Assembly (NCBI GenBank): GCA_023664605.1
Contig: JAMPFF010000009.1
Location: forward strand, 23,905 to 87,904
DNA from: Clostridium sp.
GTDB taxonomy: Bacteria > Bacillota > Clostridia > Lachnospirales > Lachnospiraceae
Length of the DNA: 64,000 bases
Reading direction: 5' to 3'
Positions 51,026 to 60,316 of this stretch are shown here, piece by piece. The notes below the pieces were generated by a model. The model saw only the letters and a list, made by a program, of their open reading frames with translations, did no database searches and had not been told where the DNA came from. Position numbers and translations under genes: made by a program. Every line of letters starts with the position of its first letter. The first letter of the stretch is position 1.

Positions 51026-52372
51026 ATGAAATTTCGTTTTAATAAAAAGTATCTGTATTGGGGAGTAACAGCTGTTTTAACGATTGTCGCCGGGATACTT
51101 TTTTATTATATTCTTTTCCACAGCGAGAGCCTGAATCATGCGATTCATTCTTTTATTACGATTTCCATGCCGATAATCGACGGCTTGATTCTTGCTTATT
51201 TGATGACGCCGGTATTAAATACGATAGAATGCAGGATTATAAAACCGTTTTGTCATAAGTTTTCGATTTCCACCAAGGGGAAAAACCGCAAAAGGATACG
51301 CATGGTTTCCATTTTGCTGACCGTCTGCGTCGTTTTCATTGTTGTTTATGAATTTTTCTCTCTGATTATCCCGGAATTAATACGCAGTATACAGAGCATT
51401 GCCTTTCAATTCCCCATCTATGTTGAAAATTTACAGGACTGGGCGACAGGACTGTTAGAAAATAATCCGGATGTGGAAGCGCTGGCGATGGATTTGTTTA
51501 ACAAGTATTCGGAAAAAATGAAAGACTTTTTAAACACCAGCGTGGTGCCAAGGTTAAATGAGCTGCTTATCAGCCTTTCCTCCAGCGTTATCGGCTTTTT
51601 GAAAGGTATGTGGAATCTTATTATCGGCTTTATTATTTCTATTTATATATTGGGCAGTAAGGAAACTTTTGCAGGACAGGCGAAAAAAATTGCCTATGCT
51701 TTTTTTGATGCAGGCGCCGCGAATCAGATTATTTCAACTTTCCGCTTTACCCATACGACATTCAGCGGCTTTATCAGCGGGAAAATCGTGGATTCCATGA
51801 TTATCGGCATTATCTGCTTTTTCTGCACGAATATCATCGGTACGCCTTATGCGATTTTGGTAAGCGTCATCGTCGGCGTAACGAATTTGATTCCATTTTT
51901 TGGTCCCTGGATTGGCGGCGTTCCAAGCACGTTATTGATTCTTATGGTAAATCCGATACAGGCTCTATATTTCCTCATTTTGATTTTTGTGATACAGCAG
52001 TTTGACGGCAATGTCTTAGGACCAAAGATTTTGGGGGATTCCACAGGTTTATCCGGCTTCTGGGTTATTTTTTCCATCACCATTTTCGGCGGCGTTTTTG
52101 GTATTCTCGGAATGGTAGTAGGCGTACCGATTTTTGCGGTGCTGTATGCAGGCTTTAAGGCGCTTGTCAATCAAAAACTCGCTAAGAAAAACCTGCCTGT
52201 GGAAACGCAGCCGTATCTGACGGTAGGCTCTATTGCGCAGGATAATACCTTTACGGAATATGTTCCTGTCAAAAAGAAGAGAAAACCGCAGAATCATAAT
52301 GCTAAAATTATCAACAGTATTTCCCAGGAAATTATTTCAAAAGAAGCCGCGAAAAAAGATGCCCCGGATTAA
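51026..52372 (+). CDS. AI-2E family (PF01594-type) transporter
   Basis: The 448-residue protein has about seven to eight predicted helices and the family core GGVPSTLLILMVNPIQALYF, QQFDGNVLGPKILGDSTG and GGVFGILGMVVGVPIFAVLYA. The start at 51026 (MKFRFNKKYLY) is preferred over the GTG at 51014 because the latter abuts GGAAAGG. Proteins of this group may move AI-2, Na+/H+ or other solutes, and the substrate cannot be assigned. The 267 bases before the gene (50759-51025) show only a TATACT box near 50983 and a minor - strand open stretch. Confidence 0.9.
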   Translation: MKFRFNKKYLYWGVTAVLTIVAGILFYYILFHSESLNHAIHSFITISMPIIDGLILAYLMTPVLNTIECRIIKPFCHKFSISTKGKNRKRIRMVSILLTVCVVFIVVYEFFSLIIPELIRSIQSIAFQFPIYVENLQDWATGLLENNPDVEALAMDLFNKYSEKMKDFLNTSVVPRLNELLISLSSSVIGFLKGMWNLIIGFIISIYILGSKETFAGQAKKIAYAFFDAGAANQIISTFRFTHTTFSGFISGKIVDSMIIGIICFFCTNIIGTPYAILVSVIVGVTNLIPFFGPWIGGVPSTLLILMVNPIQALYFLILIFVIQQFDGNVLGPKILGDSTGLSGFWVIFSITIFGGVFGILGMVVGVPIFAVLYAGFKALVNQKLAKKNLPVETQPYLTVGSIAQDNTFTEYVPVKKKRKPQNHNAKIINSISQEIISKEAAKKDAPD

Positions 52373-52407
52373 ATAATAATCAGATATATGAGCGAAAGAG
52401 AGCGGCA

Positions 52408-54276
52408 ATGGGTATGAAATACAAAAAAAGAATCACACTCTTTCTTGCAGCGCTGTCTCTGATGATTTGTACAGGCTGTGCAGAGCAGAAACAGGAAACG
52501 GAAGCAATCTTGCAACGGGAATCCGTATTATATCAAAAATACAGCGATACTCTGCAGGAAATGGGCAAATACCATGAAAAATACGCCATTTTTGGGGAAA
52601 ACGGATGGGAAAACGCGAAAGACTGCTATCGGGAGGTACTATCGGAAACCATATTCGGAATGTGCGCGCATAACAATAATGATGATAAAAACCCGAAGAA
52701 TGAGATGAGGGGTATCCTTGCAGCGCAAGATTTGTGGTATGATGGATTCGGCCTGCGGATTGCCGTTTCCGAGGCGGATGAAGTATGGGAGTATGGCTAT
52801 TATGAAGACTATGACACCGACATGAAGTATATTACCTGCCGGAAAACAGGGGCAAAAGAAGGCGATATGCCGGAATATCAGTTATGCGAGGAAGTATTAA
52901 ACCATGGAAAAGTAAGCGGTCGGGATTATATAACCAGCGCTGGAGACTATCATGAGGCGCAATGGACAGAGTGGCTGGATAAATACGGACAGATGATAGA
53001 CGGGGAAGTAACGGAATATTGTGTGGTCGATAACCATGTATATCGGATAGACAGGGAAAAGGAGCAGTTTCATGACGTGACCGGGCAGACGGAGTCTTAT
53101 ATGGCGCAGTGGCTGCAATCGGAAAAAGAAAAAGCCTATTATGGCATGAAAGTAACGGATGAGGTAATGGAAAAGATAAAAGAACTCATACCGGACGGAT
53201 ACCGCTTAAGGATGGAACCATGTATAGCAGTTTGCGACTTAAACCACGACGGGGAAGATGATTATGTGGCAGTGACAATGAATATGGAGCATGAAAAGTT
53301 TTGGCATACGACTGAGGCTTTGTGGCTCTTCCTTTCTGACGGAGTGAGCGGATATACCAAGAAGCTGTTGTTAGAAGGCTGGCTGGAATGTTATCAACTG
53401 GATTTTGTGGGGGATGGCGTTCTCATGTGCTGGAACATGTATGGAATGGACTTTGAAAAACCTATGCGGAGGAGAGAGAATTTTCTTTATGACGAGGCAG
53501 CGCAGGAATTTTATCTTGACAAGGTCTGCCAGTGTGAATTGGGCAGCGGCGTATTGATAGAAGACAGGACAACGCTTGAGCGTATTGGGATAGGCAGCTA
53601 TTACCGTAGCAAAAAGAGTGATAATATCAGCAGTGACTGGGCATCGGATTCCTATCATGTCTATCATGAGGAAAGAAAAGTGGAATTTGACAGAGCTGTC
53701 ATTTATAGAAATGCGGATAAGGAAATGGGGAAAACGGTCAATGATAAAATATTCGAGATAGAGGTTGCAATCGCGGAGAGATTATTATTCGATAAAGATA
53801 TCAAGATAAATTCCAGTTTAAATTATCTGAATCCACATATTTATGGCGGTTGTATAGCGGGAAGCGTGTGGAACAACGAAAGTTCTGCGTATTTAGACTC
53901 CCTGCATTTTTACCTGCCTGTCATAATCGATTTGGAAAGCGGAGAATTTCTGGACATAACCGATTTACTTTCCAAAGAGGAGTTTATAGAAATATGCCAA
54001 AAGGGAATGAAAGACAGATACCGCATTGAACTTTCCGAGGAAGAGATGGAACGAGGAATCAGCCTGATTCAAGATAGGTATGAAGACGCTTTTCGCGTGA
54101 CGTCATCAGGAGAACTGATACTGACAACAGAGGAATCATGGATTTGTCTTGAGATAACAAGCTGGGGCGTACAGGTAACGGGAAAAGATGATGCAGGCGG
54201 GATTAGCTTTTGGCTGGATAAAGAGTATTTTATCGACACGCCGCTCTGGCATTATATGGAGCCTGATTTTTGGTAG
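52408..54276 (+). CDS. Large lipoprotein of unknown function
   Basis: A signal peptide with lipobox CTG-C24 marks a 622-residue secreted lipoprotein. It has an N-terminal helical region (about 30-85), a middle domain with an EF-hand/FG-GAP-like calcium loop DLNHDGEDDYVAV near 276-288, and a C-terminal domain (about 425-620) with features of RsiV/DUF3298-like proteins (HFYLPVIIDLESGEFLDITDLL). It is rich in aromatic and acidic residues. No enzyme motif is seen. The ribosome binding site is weak (GAAAGAGAG). dtd follows after 30 bases. Confidence 0.72.
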   Translation: MGMKYKKRITLFLAALSLMICTGCAEQKQETEAILQRESVLYQKYSDTLQEMGKYHEKYAIFGENGWENAKDCYREVLSETIFGMCAHNNNDDKNPKNEMRGILAAQDLWYDGFGLRIAVSEADEVWEYGYYEDYDTDMKYITCRKTGAKEGDMPEYQLCEEVLNHGKVSGRDYITSAGDYHEAQWTEWLDKYGQMIDGEVTEYCVVDNHVYRIDREKEQFHDVTGQTESYMAQWLQSEKEKAYYGMKVTDEVMEKIKELIPDGYRLRMEPCIAVCDLNHDGEDDYVAVTMNMEHEKFWHTTEALWLFLSDGVSGYTKKLLLEGWLECYQLDFVGDGVLMCWNMYGMDFEKPMRRRENFLYDEAAQEFYLDKVCQCELGSGVLIEDRTTLERIGIGSYYRSKKSDNISSDWASDSYHVYHEERKVEFDRAVIYRNADKEMGKTVNDKIFEIEVAIAERLLFDKDIKINSSLNYLNPHIYGGCIAGSVWNNESSAYLDSLHFYLPVIIDLESGEFLDITDLLSKEEFIEICQKGMKDRYRIELSEEEMERGISLIQDRYEDAFRVTSSGELILTTEESWICLEITSWGVQVTGKDDAGGISFWLDKEYFIDTPLWHYMEPDFW

Positions 54277-54306
54277 GAGAGGGAAAGAAAGGAATGGATA
54301 ATTAAT

Positions 54307-54753
54307 ATGAAATTTTTAATACAACGTGTCGCGCAGGCACAAGTGTCGGTAGATTCCCGCATGATTGGGCGGATACAAAAAGGATTTCTTGTTTTCGTCG
54401 GCGTCAGTCAACAGGATACTGAAGAAATCGCGGATAAAATGATTCATAAACTGATAAATTTACGCATTTTTGAGGACGACGCCGGAAAAACGAATTTGAA
54501 TCTGGAAGCTGTCCATGGTGAATTGTTAATTATTTCACAATTTACGTTATATGCAGATTGCAAACATGGAAACCGTCCGTCTTTTACCGACGCGGGAAAA
54601 CCGGATATGGCGAATGAACTTTATGAGTATATTATCGCCAAATGCAAAGAAACGGTTTCTAACGTACAGCATGGAGAATTTGGCGCGGATATGAAGGTAT
54701 CGCTTGTAAATGACGGACCTTTTACGATTTTATTGGATTCAGAGAAAATATGA
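54307..54753 (+). CDS. dtd: D-aminoacyl-tRNA deacylase
   Basis: Dtd hydrolyses D-amino acids from mischarged tRNA. The 148-residue protein starts [15 protein letters not shown] and has the two active-site motifs [17 protein letters not shown] (about 78-94) and NDGPFTILL (about 137-145). Length is typical. GAAAGGA lies upstream. Confidence 0.96.
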   Translation: MKFLIQRVAQAQVSVDSRMIGRIQKGFLVFVGVSQQDTEEIADKMIHKLINLRIFEDDAGKTNLNLEAVHGELLIISQFTLYADCKHGNRPSFTDAGKPDMANELYEYIIAKCKETVSNVQHGEFGADMKVSLVNDGPFTILLDSEKI

Positions 54754-54839
54754 CAAGAAAGTACTATTTCTGGATTAGCGCGAATGCGGGATGCGGGTTT
54801 TAGGCATAGAAACGGTTGATGATAAGGAGGATGTGCAAA

Positions 54840-55100
54840 ATGGGCGGAATCATTAAAGCAGGCATTTTACTTGTTATTTTTGTGGTGATTATGTATGTGT
54901 ACAGTTTCAGAAGGATAAAAATAAATAAAGAAAAAACGCAAAATATTAATTCCGTGCGGGATTTCCATGACAGTTACCGGCATATTATGTCCGGCAAAAA
55001 CCGTATGGAACAAGGACGCGTACAGCAGTCATCCGATGATGAATATTACCGCAGATATGTGACAAAATACAATAGTTCTGAGGATTATCGGGAAAAATAA
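54840..55100 (+). CDS. Small single-pass membrane protein
   Basis: The start at 54840 (MGGIIKAG) has AAGGAGG (54824-54830) nine bases upstream; an ATG at 54831 abuts it. The 86-residue protein has one membrane helix at about 4-22 and a basic, tyrosine-rich cytoplasmic tail (DEYYRRYVTKYNSSEDY). No family is recognised. It may be cotranscribed with dtd. Confidence 0.65.
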   Translation: MGGIIKAGILLVIFVVIMYVYSFRRIKINKEKTQNINSVRDFHDSYRHIMSGKNRMEQGRVQQSSDDEYYRRYVTKYNSSEDYREK

Positions 55101-55176
55101 TAATAATACGAATTGAAAAGTAAACAACTATTCGTTAAACAAGCGTTTTGCGCATAGTTCTATATAGCAAACCACG

Positions 55177-57153
55177 CTATCCTCCATTGACTCTTTCTTT
55201 TTCCAAATCCTCATCAAAAGCGCCGTTCTGAATCAAGTCCAGTAAAATATTGACAATAGCCGCATCCAACTGTGTGCCGGCAACCCGTTTCAATTCGGAC
55301 ACAATCGTATCCATCTGCATACTTTTCCTGTACGGACGGGTTGAATGCATGGCGTCGAATGTATCCGCAACTGCAATAATCCTGGCAATCTGTGGGATTT
55401 CCTCCGCATGTTTCCCGTTTGGATATCCTTTGCCGTCTAAACGTTCATGGTGATATCCGGCTCCCAATGCCAGATTGGGAAGGCTGTCAATTTCCTTAAG
55501 AATATCATAACCGTACTGTGCATGTTTTTTAATGGTTTCATATTCATTCGTTGTCAGTTTTCCGGGCTTGTTTAGAATCTCCTCCGGAATCCCAATCTTT
55601 CCGATATCATGAAGAAGCGCAATATGATAGATATTGTCGAGCGTTTTACCGCTGTATCCCATTTTAGCGGCAATCATGGAAGCATACTCTGCCACACGGA
55701 AAGAATGGCCCTTTGTGTACTGGTCCTTAATATCAATGCTTTTGGCAAAGGCGCGTATCATCTGGTTAATAAATACTTCTCCTTCTTTTTCTTCTTTGAT
55801 GGCCTTTTTTAACTCCGCATTCTGTTTTTTTAGCTGGACGGAAAAGTTATGTACTTCATCCTTCATATAATGCACGCAGTTTGCCGGTATATTGCTTCCA
55901 TTATAAATGGCAGCCGCCATCTCGCGACAGTTTCCATAGCCGCATGCGCCGCAGTTAATGCTTCTTTTTACTTGGTTGTCTTTATTCATCAAAATAAAGA
56001 TAGCGTCCAGTTCTCTTTCGTTCGGCTCACGCAGGGAAATAGTTTTTGACTTATCGGTGTAGCTGCGCATAAAATCCCGGATATCCAATTTGGAAAACTG
56101 CCGGTTAAGCTGCTCTAAGCGTTGTTTCGGGGTAAGTTTTAGTGAAAAAGGGTCTGTTTCATCACTGTTTTTCTTACATCTTTCCCTGATTTGCTGCAGA
56201 TTATAAAAGTTATCCTCGGAATCATTCTTTTCTGTTTCAATGCCTGTTCCGTAAAGGCAGCCGCGGTCACAGTTTAAAATATCAACCATAAACGGCAGTC
56301 TCTGACCGTTAGCCAGTCTCTTTTTGTAGTCCTTCAAAAAGGCATAGGAACGCTTCTCTCCCTCTACCTGCCGTATCATTGCTTTCTCACCGCAGAACCA
56401 GTATACATTCTCTTTCAGCCCTCCCGGCATGGGATAAACGGCTCCCAGGCCATATTCAATCTCATCCGCGGCATCTTCCCCGGCAATATGATGTTTGCGG
56501 GCATATTCCATAAAATGCTGGAAAGTCAGGTTATAAGATACATATCCATATGTATTTGGGTCGGTAATCTCCACCTTTTTGGCAATACACGGACTGATAA
56601 AGGCGAGTTTATCCGTAATATTCATATATTTTTTCGCATAAATCGCCGTACACAGCAAAGGGCTGTGAATCGGTATCAGTTTCGTTATCAAATCCGGAGC
56701 ATAATGTTCGATATAATTCACTATCGCCGGACATGGCTGGGAAATTCCTCCCTCCAGATTATGCTCGGCAATATAGTTGATATACCCCCATGTCGTAATA
56801 TCGGCGCCAAAACTGACGCTGATAATTCGATTGACGCCTAAAGCCTTTAACCCGCCAAGTACGGAGGCATATTCTTCGGGATAATTCGCCTGAAAGGACG
56901 GCGCTAACAGCACGGATATCTGCTCCCCGTGCGCTAAGTCACTAAAAAACTGTTGTGTATCGTCATAATATTCTCTGGCCTTATGCTCACAAACATCGAA
57001 ACAGGCTCCGCATCCGATACAGTTTTCGCTATGCACTTCTATCCGCTGCCCGCTTCCCGACTGAACGGAATAATTTGCAGTTAAAACTGGACATACTGAA
57101 ATACAGCGGTTACACCCCTGACATTTTTCATTTGTATAGACCAACTGGCTCAT
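55177..57153 (-). CDS. Sensory [FeFe]-hydrogenase-like protein fused to an HD-GYP domain
   Basis: The 658-residue cytoplasmic protein has two 4Fe-4S ferredoxin motifs (C11-C14-C17-C21 and C45-C48-C51-C55), an [FeFe]-hydrogenase large-subunit domain (about 75-345) with the degenerate H-cluster motifs PC141P, SPC189IAKK and C295DRGC299, an extra cysteine cluster CGACGYGNC followed by C-V-H-Y (about 400-430), a coiled coil (about 435-470), and an HD-GYP domain with H515-D516 and HHERLDGKGYPNG from 568. This is the architecture of a group C-like sensory hydrogenase whose output is c-di-GMP hydrolysis. GGAAAGGA precedes the start. The gene follows a chemoreceptor after 55 bases. Confidence 0.87.
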   Translation of the reverse strand: MSQLVYTNEKCQGCNRCISVCPVLTANYSVQSGSGQRIEVHSENCIGCGACFDVCEHKAREYYDDTQQFFSDLAHGEQISVLLAPSFQANYPEEYASVLGGLKALGVNRIISVSFGADITTWGYINYIAEHNLEGGISQPCPAIVNYIEHYAPDLITKLIPIHSPLLCTAIYAKKYMNITDKLAFISPCIAKKVEITDPNTYGYVSYNLTFQHFMEYARKHHIAGEDAADEIEYGLGAVYPMPGGLKENVYWFCGEKAMIRQVEGEKRSYAFLKDYKKRLANGQRLPFMVDILNCDRGCLYGTGIETEKNDSEDNFYNLQQIRERCKKNSDETDPFSLKLTPKQRLEQLNRQFSKLDIRDFMRSYTDKSKTISLREPNERELDAIFILMNKDNQVKRSINCGACGYGNCREMAAAIYNGSNIPANCVHYMKDEVHNFSVQLKKQNAELKKAIKEEKEGEVFINQMIRAFAKSIDIKDQYTKGHSFRVAEYASMIAAKMGYSGKTLDNIYHIALLHDIGKIGIPEEILNKPGKLTTNEYETIKKHAQYGYDILKEIDSLPNLALGAGYHHERLDGKGYPNGKHAEEIPQIARIIAVADTFDAMHSTRPYRKSMQMDTIVSELKRVAGTQLDAAIVNILLDLIQNGAFDEDLEKERVNGG

Positions 57154-57208
57154 TATCTGATTTTCCTTTCCAAAACAAATAGACTCCCCAGCTTTGACTG
57201 GCGCTTAT

Positions 57209-58573
57209 TTATATTGCTTTAAATTTCGCAATTTCTTTCTTCAAATCGTTGGACACTTCATCATTGATTGTCGTGTAATCCTGGATTTCCTCCATATTGG
57301 CGGATAAGCCCTGCATAATATCGGAAAGGTTCGATACCTTGGCGTTTTCGCTTTCCACTGCCTGTGAAATGCGGGAAATACCGGAATTGATAATTTCCGA
57401 AACAGAGGACAGTTCCGTGGATTTTGTATAAAATTCCTGCATCATGTCCTCCAGTGTGTCCGCATCGTGTAAATACTTCGAGGAAGCTTCTACAAATTGG
57501 TCATAATCTCCCAAAACATTGGTATTTACAAACTCCAGTAATTTATTAGAGGAATTTGCCATTTCTTCTACACTGGATACGACATCATTGCTGATTTGCT
57601 GAATACTATTAGCCGTATTGCGGCTATTATCGGCAAGACCGCGAATTTCGTCCGCTACAACGGCAAATCCTTTGCCTGCCTCTCCCGCTCTTGCCGCTTC
57701 AATGGAAGCGTTTAAGGCAAGAAGATTCGTTTGGCTGGCAATAGATAAAATCTCATCCGTAAGATTCTGGATGGCATTAACGCTCTTACTGCCTTCCATG
57801 GAACTGCGCAGCACTTCTTCTAAAGAAGAGGTAATTCGTTCAGACTCACTCTTACTATTCAAGGCAAGTTCTTTGATGTTGTTGGCACGTTCTTTCATTT
57901 CGGAAGCATAATCTTTTCCCGATACAGTAGAATTGGAAATGACTTCGCTGCTGTTATTCAAAGAATCGATATCAGACATAATATCTTCCAATGTTTGTAA
58001 AACTGTCTGCATTTCCTTGCAAATCGCTTCCGTTTCTGCAGATACTTCTCTCACATTTTGAGAAGAATCTGATACTTTAGATACAATCTGACCGGAAGAA
58101 TTATCCAGAGAAATAGAATGTTTCTGAATCGCTTGCATGATTGTCTGTAGTTTATTTAAAAATAAATTAATGCCAAATATAAGACGACCGATTTCGTCTT
58201 CTTTCTTACTGATAATACGCTTATTTAAGTCGCCCTCATCATGTTCGATATGTTCAATAAAAGTATTTAACTGTTTTTCTGTATCTGTTAAAGGTTTTAC
58301 AAAACTTACATAGGTAATGATAATCGTAACAATCACTAAAAGAAGCTGTAAAGAAGAAATCAGTCCATTGCGGGATAACTGTGAAGAAATGACTCCCACA
58401 TTATTGTTTGCAACGCTCGTGATGTCCGATGGTACGCCGGAAGATGATGAAATATCTTCAAAAACACTTCGCGTAGCCTGCAGACAGGATGTTGTCGTTG
58501 TATTGACCGTAACAGTCAACACAAAAATAAGAATCAGGGGAAGCATAATTTTCAGGGCAACATGTTTTTTCAT
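57209..58573 (-). CDS. Methyl-accepting chemotaxis protein
   Basis: The start at 58573 ([11 protein letters not shown]) has AAGGAG ten bases upstream. The 454-residue protein has a helix at about 7-28, a very short extracytoplasmic loop of about 40 residues, a second helix (about 70-92), a HAMP domain, and a signalling domain with the nearly invariant tip [20 protein letters not shown], then [19 protein letters not shown]. The short outer loop argues against a classical ligand pocket. It is upstream of the hydrogenase/HD-GYP gene in one transcript. No other chemotaxis gene is in the window. Confidence 0.92.
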   Translation of the reverse strand: MKKHVALKIMLPLILIFVLTVTVNTTTTSCLQATRSVFEDISSSSGVPSDITSVANNNVGVISSQLSRNGLISSLQLLLVIVTIIITYVSFVKPLTDTEKQLNTFIEHIEHDEGDLNKRIISKKEDEIGRLIFGINLFLNKLQTIMQAIQKHSISLDNSSGQIVSKVSDSSQNVREVSAETEAICKEMQTVLQTLEDIMSDIDSLNNSSEVISNSTVSGKDYASEMKERANNIKELALNSKSESERITSSLEEVLRSSMEGSKSVNAIQNLTDEILSIASQTNLLALNASIEAARAGEAGKGFAVVADEIRGLADNSRNTANSIQQISNDVVSSVEEMANSSNKLLEFVNTNVLGDYDQFVEASSKYLHDADTLEDMMQEFYTKSTELSSVSEIINSGISRISQAVESENAKVSNLSDIMQGLSANMEEIQDYTTINDEVSNDLKKEIAKFKAI

Positions 58574-58627
58574 ATCTGGCACTCTCCTTTGATAGATATA
58601 AAATATTAGTGAAACTGCTTTCATTCA

Positions 58628-58656
58628 ATTATATCGTATTTTGCCATATATCGCAA
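58628..58656 (-). promoter_or_regulatory. Sigma-A promoter for the chemoreceptor-hydrogenase operon
   Basis: On the - strand: TTGCGA (58656-58651), a 17-bp spacer and TATAAT (58633-58628), 55 bases before the chemoreceptor start. Confidence 0.8.
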
Positions 58657-58724
58657 GAGTCTGTTTATGTAATTGAAGAAAGCGCTTACATTTGCCCGGA
58701 AGTTTTATTTTGCCGGCTTTTTAG

Positions 58725-59096
58725 TTATCCTGTATACTCATCCGTATAATATGGGATTACTAAATGACAGCCATATGTTATGGTATCACCTTGTAAATGA
58801 TTCATCTGCCTGACTTCTTTAATATAATCATCGACAGACTGATAATGTGCGGTATCCATATATTCCTGCGCAATCGACCAGAGCGTATCTTCGGTGGATA
58901 CGGTGATGCTCTTATAATATTTATAGTGCATGCTCTCACTGTCATCTTTGGCCTTGGACAAAAAGCCGCCAACGCTGACGGATAATATGATAATCAGGTT
59001 AAGAGTCGCTATTGTCATAAAAAAGTTCCTGCGAAGCTGTTTCTGCCTTCTGATTTTATTATTGCGGATTCTTCTTTCGCTTCTGTTGTTGCTCAT
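58725..59096 (-). CDS. LysM-domain membrane protein, YneA-like
   Basis: The start at 59096 (MSNNRSERRIRNN) has GGGAGGG upstream. The 123-residue protein has a basic N-terminus, a membrane anchor at about 26-46, and a C-terminal LysM domain (ITVSTEDTLWSIAQEYMD...GCHLVIPY). It lies divergent from lexA with LexA-type boxes in the gap, the arrangement of YneA, the SOS-induced cell-division inhibitor of Bacillus. That function is inferred from layout and domain. Confidence 0.82.
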   Translation of the reverse strand: MSNNRSERRIRNNKIRRQKQLRRNFFMTIATLNLIIILSVSVGGFLSKAKDDSESMHYKYYKSITVSTEDTLWSIAQEYMDTAHYQSVDDYIKEVRQMNHLQGDTITYGCHLVIPYYTDEYTG

Positions 59097-59115
59097 TGTG
59101 TTTCCCTCCCATTTA

Positions 59116-59129
59116 CGAACATATGTTGC
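59116..59129. promoter_or_regulatory. LexA box 1
   Basis: CGAACATATGTTGC matches the Gram-positive SOS box CGAAC-N4-GTTCG at 9 of 10 conserved positions. It overlaps box 2 by one base and lies 20 bases before the LysM gene start. Confidence 0.75.
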
Positions 59130-59142
59130 GAACACGCGTTCT
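59129..59142. promoter_or_regulatory. LexA box 2
   Basis: CGAACACGCGTTCT matches CGAAC-N4-GTTCG at 9 of 10 conserved positions. Confidence 0.8.
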
Positions 59143-59159
59143 ATTTAAGGACATTATAT

Positions 59160-59173
59160 CGAACGTATTTTCG
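59160..59173. promoter_or_regulatory. LexA box 3
   Basis: CGAACGTATTTTCG matches CGAAC-N4-GTTCG at 9 of 10 conserved positions. Confidence 0.75.
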
Positions 59174-59200
59174 GTTGTCAATACTTTTGGGTAAAAAAAT

Positions 59201-59214
59201 CGAACAAATATTCT
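59201..59214. promoter_or_regulatory. LexA box 4
   Basis: CGAACAAATATTCT matches at 8 of 10 conserved positions and lies just upstream of the lexA -35 box. Confidence 0.65.
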
Positions 59215-59224
59215 GAATATATGT

Positions 59225-59253
59225 TTGCTTTTTGCGCCGAACTATGTTACACT
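59225..59253 (+). promoter_or_regulatory. lexA promoter
   Basis: TTGCTT at 59225-59230, a 17-bp spacer and TACACT at 59248-59253 lie 54 bases before the lexA start and next to LexA box 4. Confidence 0.75.
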
Positions 59254-59307
59254 GATATTACAAAGAACTGTAAATAAAAATACAGACAATGAATAAAGGA
59301 GACGCAT

Positions 59308-59925
59308 ATGGGATACGGTAAAATTACAAAGAAACAAGAGGCTATTCTTGACTATATTAAAGATGAAATTTTGAAAAAAGGCTATCCGCCGGCCGTCCGC
59401 GAAATCTGCGAAGCCGTGGGATTAAAATCGACCTCTTCCGTCCACTCACATCTGGAAACATTGGAAAAAAACGGATACATCAGACGTGACCCGACAAAAC
59501 CGAGGGCGATTGAAATTTGCGACGATAATTTTCAGATGGTGCGTACGGAAATGGTTTCTTTGCCCGTTATCGGTCGTGTTGCGGCGGGCGCACCTATCTT
59601 AGCGGAGGAAAATATTGAAAGTTATTTTCCCGTTCCGGCTGAGATGGTTCCTGCGGGAGAATCTTTTGTATTGAAAGTAAAAGGCGATTCCATGATTAAC
59701 GCCGGTATTTACAGCGGCGACCAGATTTTTGTCCATAGCTGCAATACGGCGTTAAACGGCGATACTGTCGTTGCCCTGATTGACGATTCCGCTACGGTAA
59801 AAACTTTTTATAAAGAAAACGGACATATCAGGCTGCAGCCGGAAAATGATTCCATGGAACCGATTATTGTGGACGACTGCCAGATTCTCGGAAAGGTATT
59901 CGGCGTATTTCGTTTATATCGCTAA
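59308..59925 (+). CDS. lexA: SOS repressor LexA
   Basis: LexA represses SOS genes and cleaves itself when RecA filaments form. The 205-residue protein has an N-terminal winged helix ([26 protein letters not shown]), the cleavage site A93-G94 (VAAGAP), and the serine-lysine dyad S128 (GDSMINAG) and K165 (ATVKTF). AAAGGAG precedes the ATG. It is probably autoregulated through the boxes between it and the LysM gene. Confidence 0.97.
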   Translation: MGYGKITKKQEAILDYIKDEILKKGYPPAVREICEAVGLKSTSSVHSHLETLEKNGYIRRDPTKPRAIEICDDNFQMVRTEMVSLPVIGRVAAGAPILAEENIESYFPVPAEMVPAGESFVLKVKGDSMINAGIYSGDQIFVHSCNTALNGDTVVALIDDSATVKTFYKENGHIRLQPENDSMEPIIVDDCQILGKVFGVFRLYR

Positions 59926-60035
59926 TTTTTCCAGTATACGCATCTTTCCATAAGGAATAATAATAGATGATGAAACGCTTTCTTTGGTTTTGGGAACGTT
60001 TTGTCATGATTGTGTATGGAAAGGGGAATATCGAT

Positions 60036-60254
60036 ATGAATAATAAAGGATTGGATTGTCTTGCTTTGACAATTGCCATTATTGGTGCGATTAACTGGGG
60101 ATTAATCGGGTTCTTCAGTTTTGACCTGGTAGCCTTTATTTTTGGTAATATGTCATGGCTTTCCAGAATTATTTATGCTTTGGTAGGTATTGCCGGTTTA
60201 TATATCATCACATTTTATATGTACGCGGGCGGTACGAACAAAGAGACGCAATAA
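60036..60254 (+). CDS. DUF378 small membrane protein
   Basis: The start at 60036 (MNNKGLDCLALTIAI) has AAAGGGG upstream; earlier in-frame starts would be untypical for the family. The 72-residue protein has two membrane helices (about 7-28 and 40-64) and the DUF378 motif GAINWGLIGFF. Function unknown. A terminator follows. Confidence 0.88.
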   Translation: MNNKGLDCLALTIAIIGAINWGLIGFFSFDLVAFIFGNMSWLSRIIYALVGIAGLYIITFYMYAGGTNKETQ

Positions 60255-60260
60255 AAGTTT

Positions 60261-60300
60261 AAATGAATCCCATCAAGATTCTTGTTGGGATTCATTTTTA
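60261..60300 (+). terminator. Strong intrinsic terminator
   Basis: A 12-bp stem AAATGAATCCCA / TGGGATTCATTT, continued inward by CAAG/CTTG, is followed by a T-run. It lies between the convergent DUF378 and rsfS genes and may serve both directions. Confidence 0.9.
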
Positions 60301-60316
60301 TCTGTCAGAATCAGCG

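Noticed and set aside
59238-59251. A fifth LexA box (CGAACTATGTTACA)
   Set aside because: Only the left half-site matches; the right half TTACA does not fit GTTCG.
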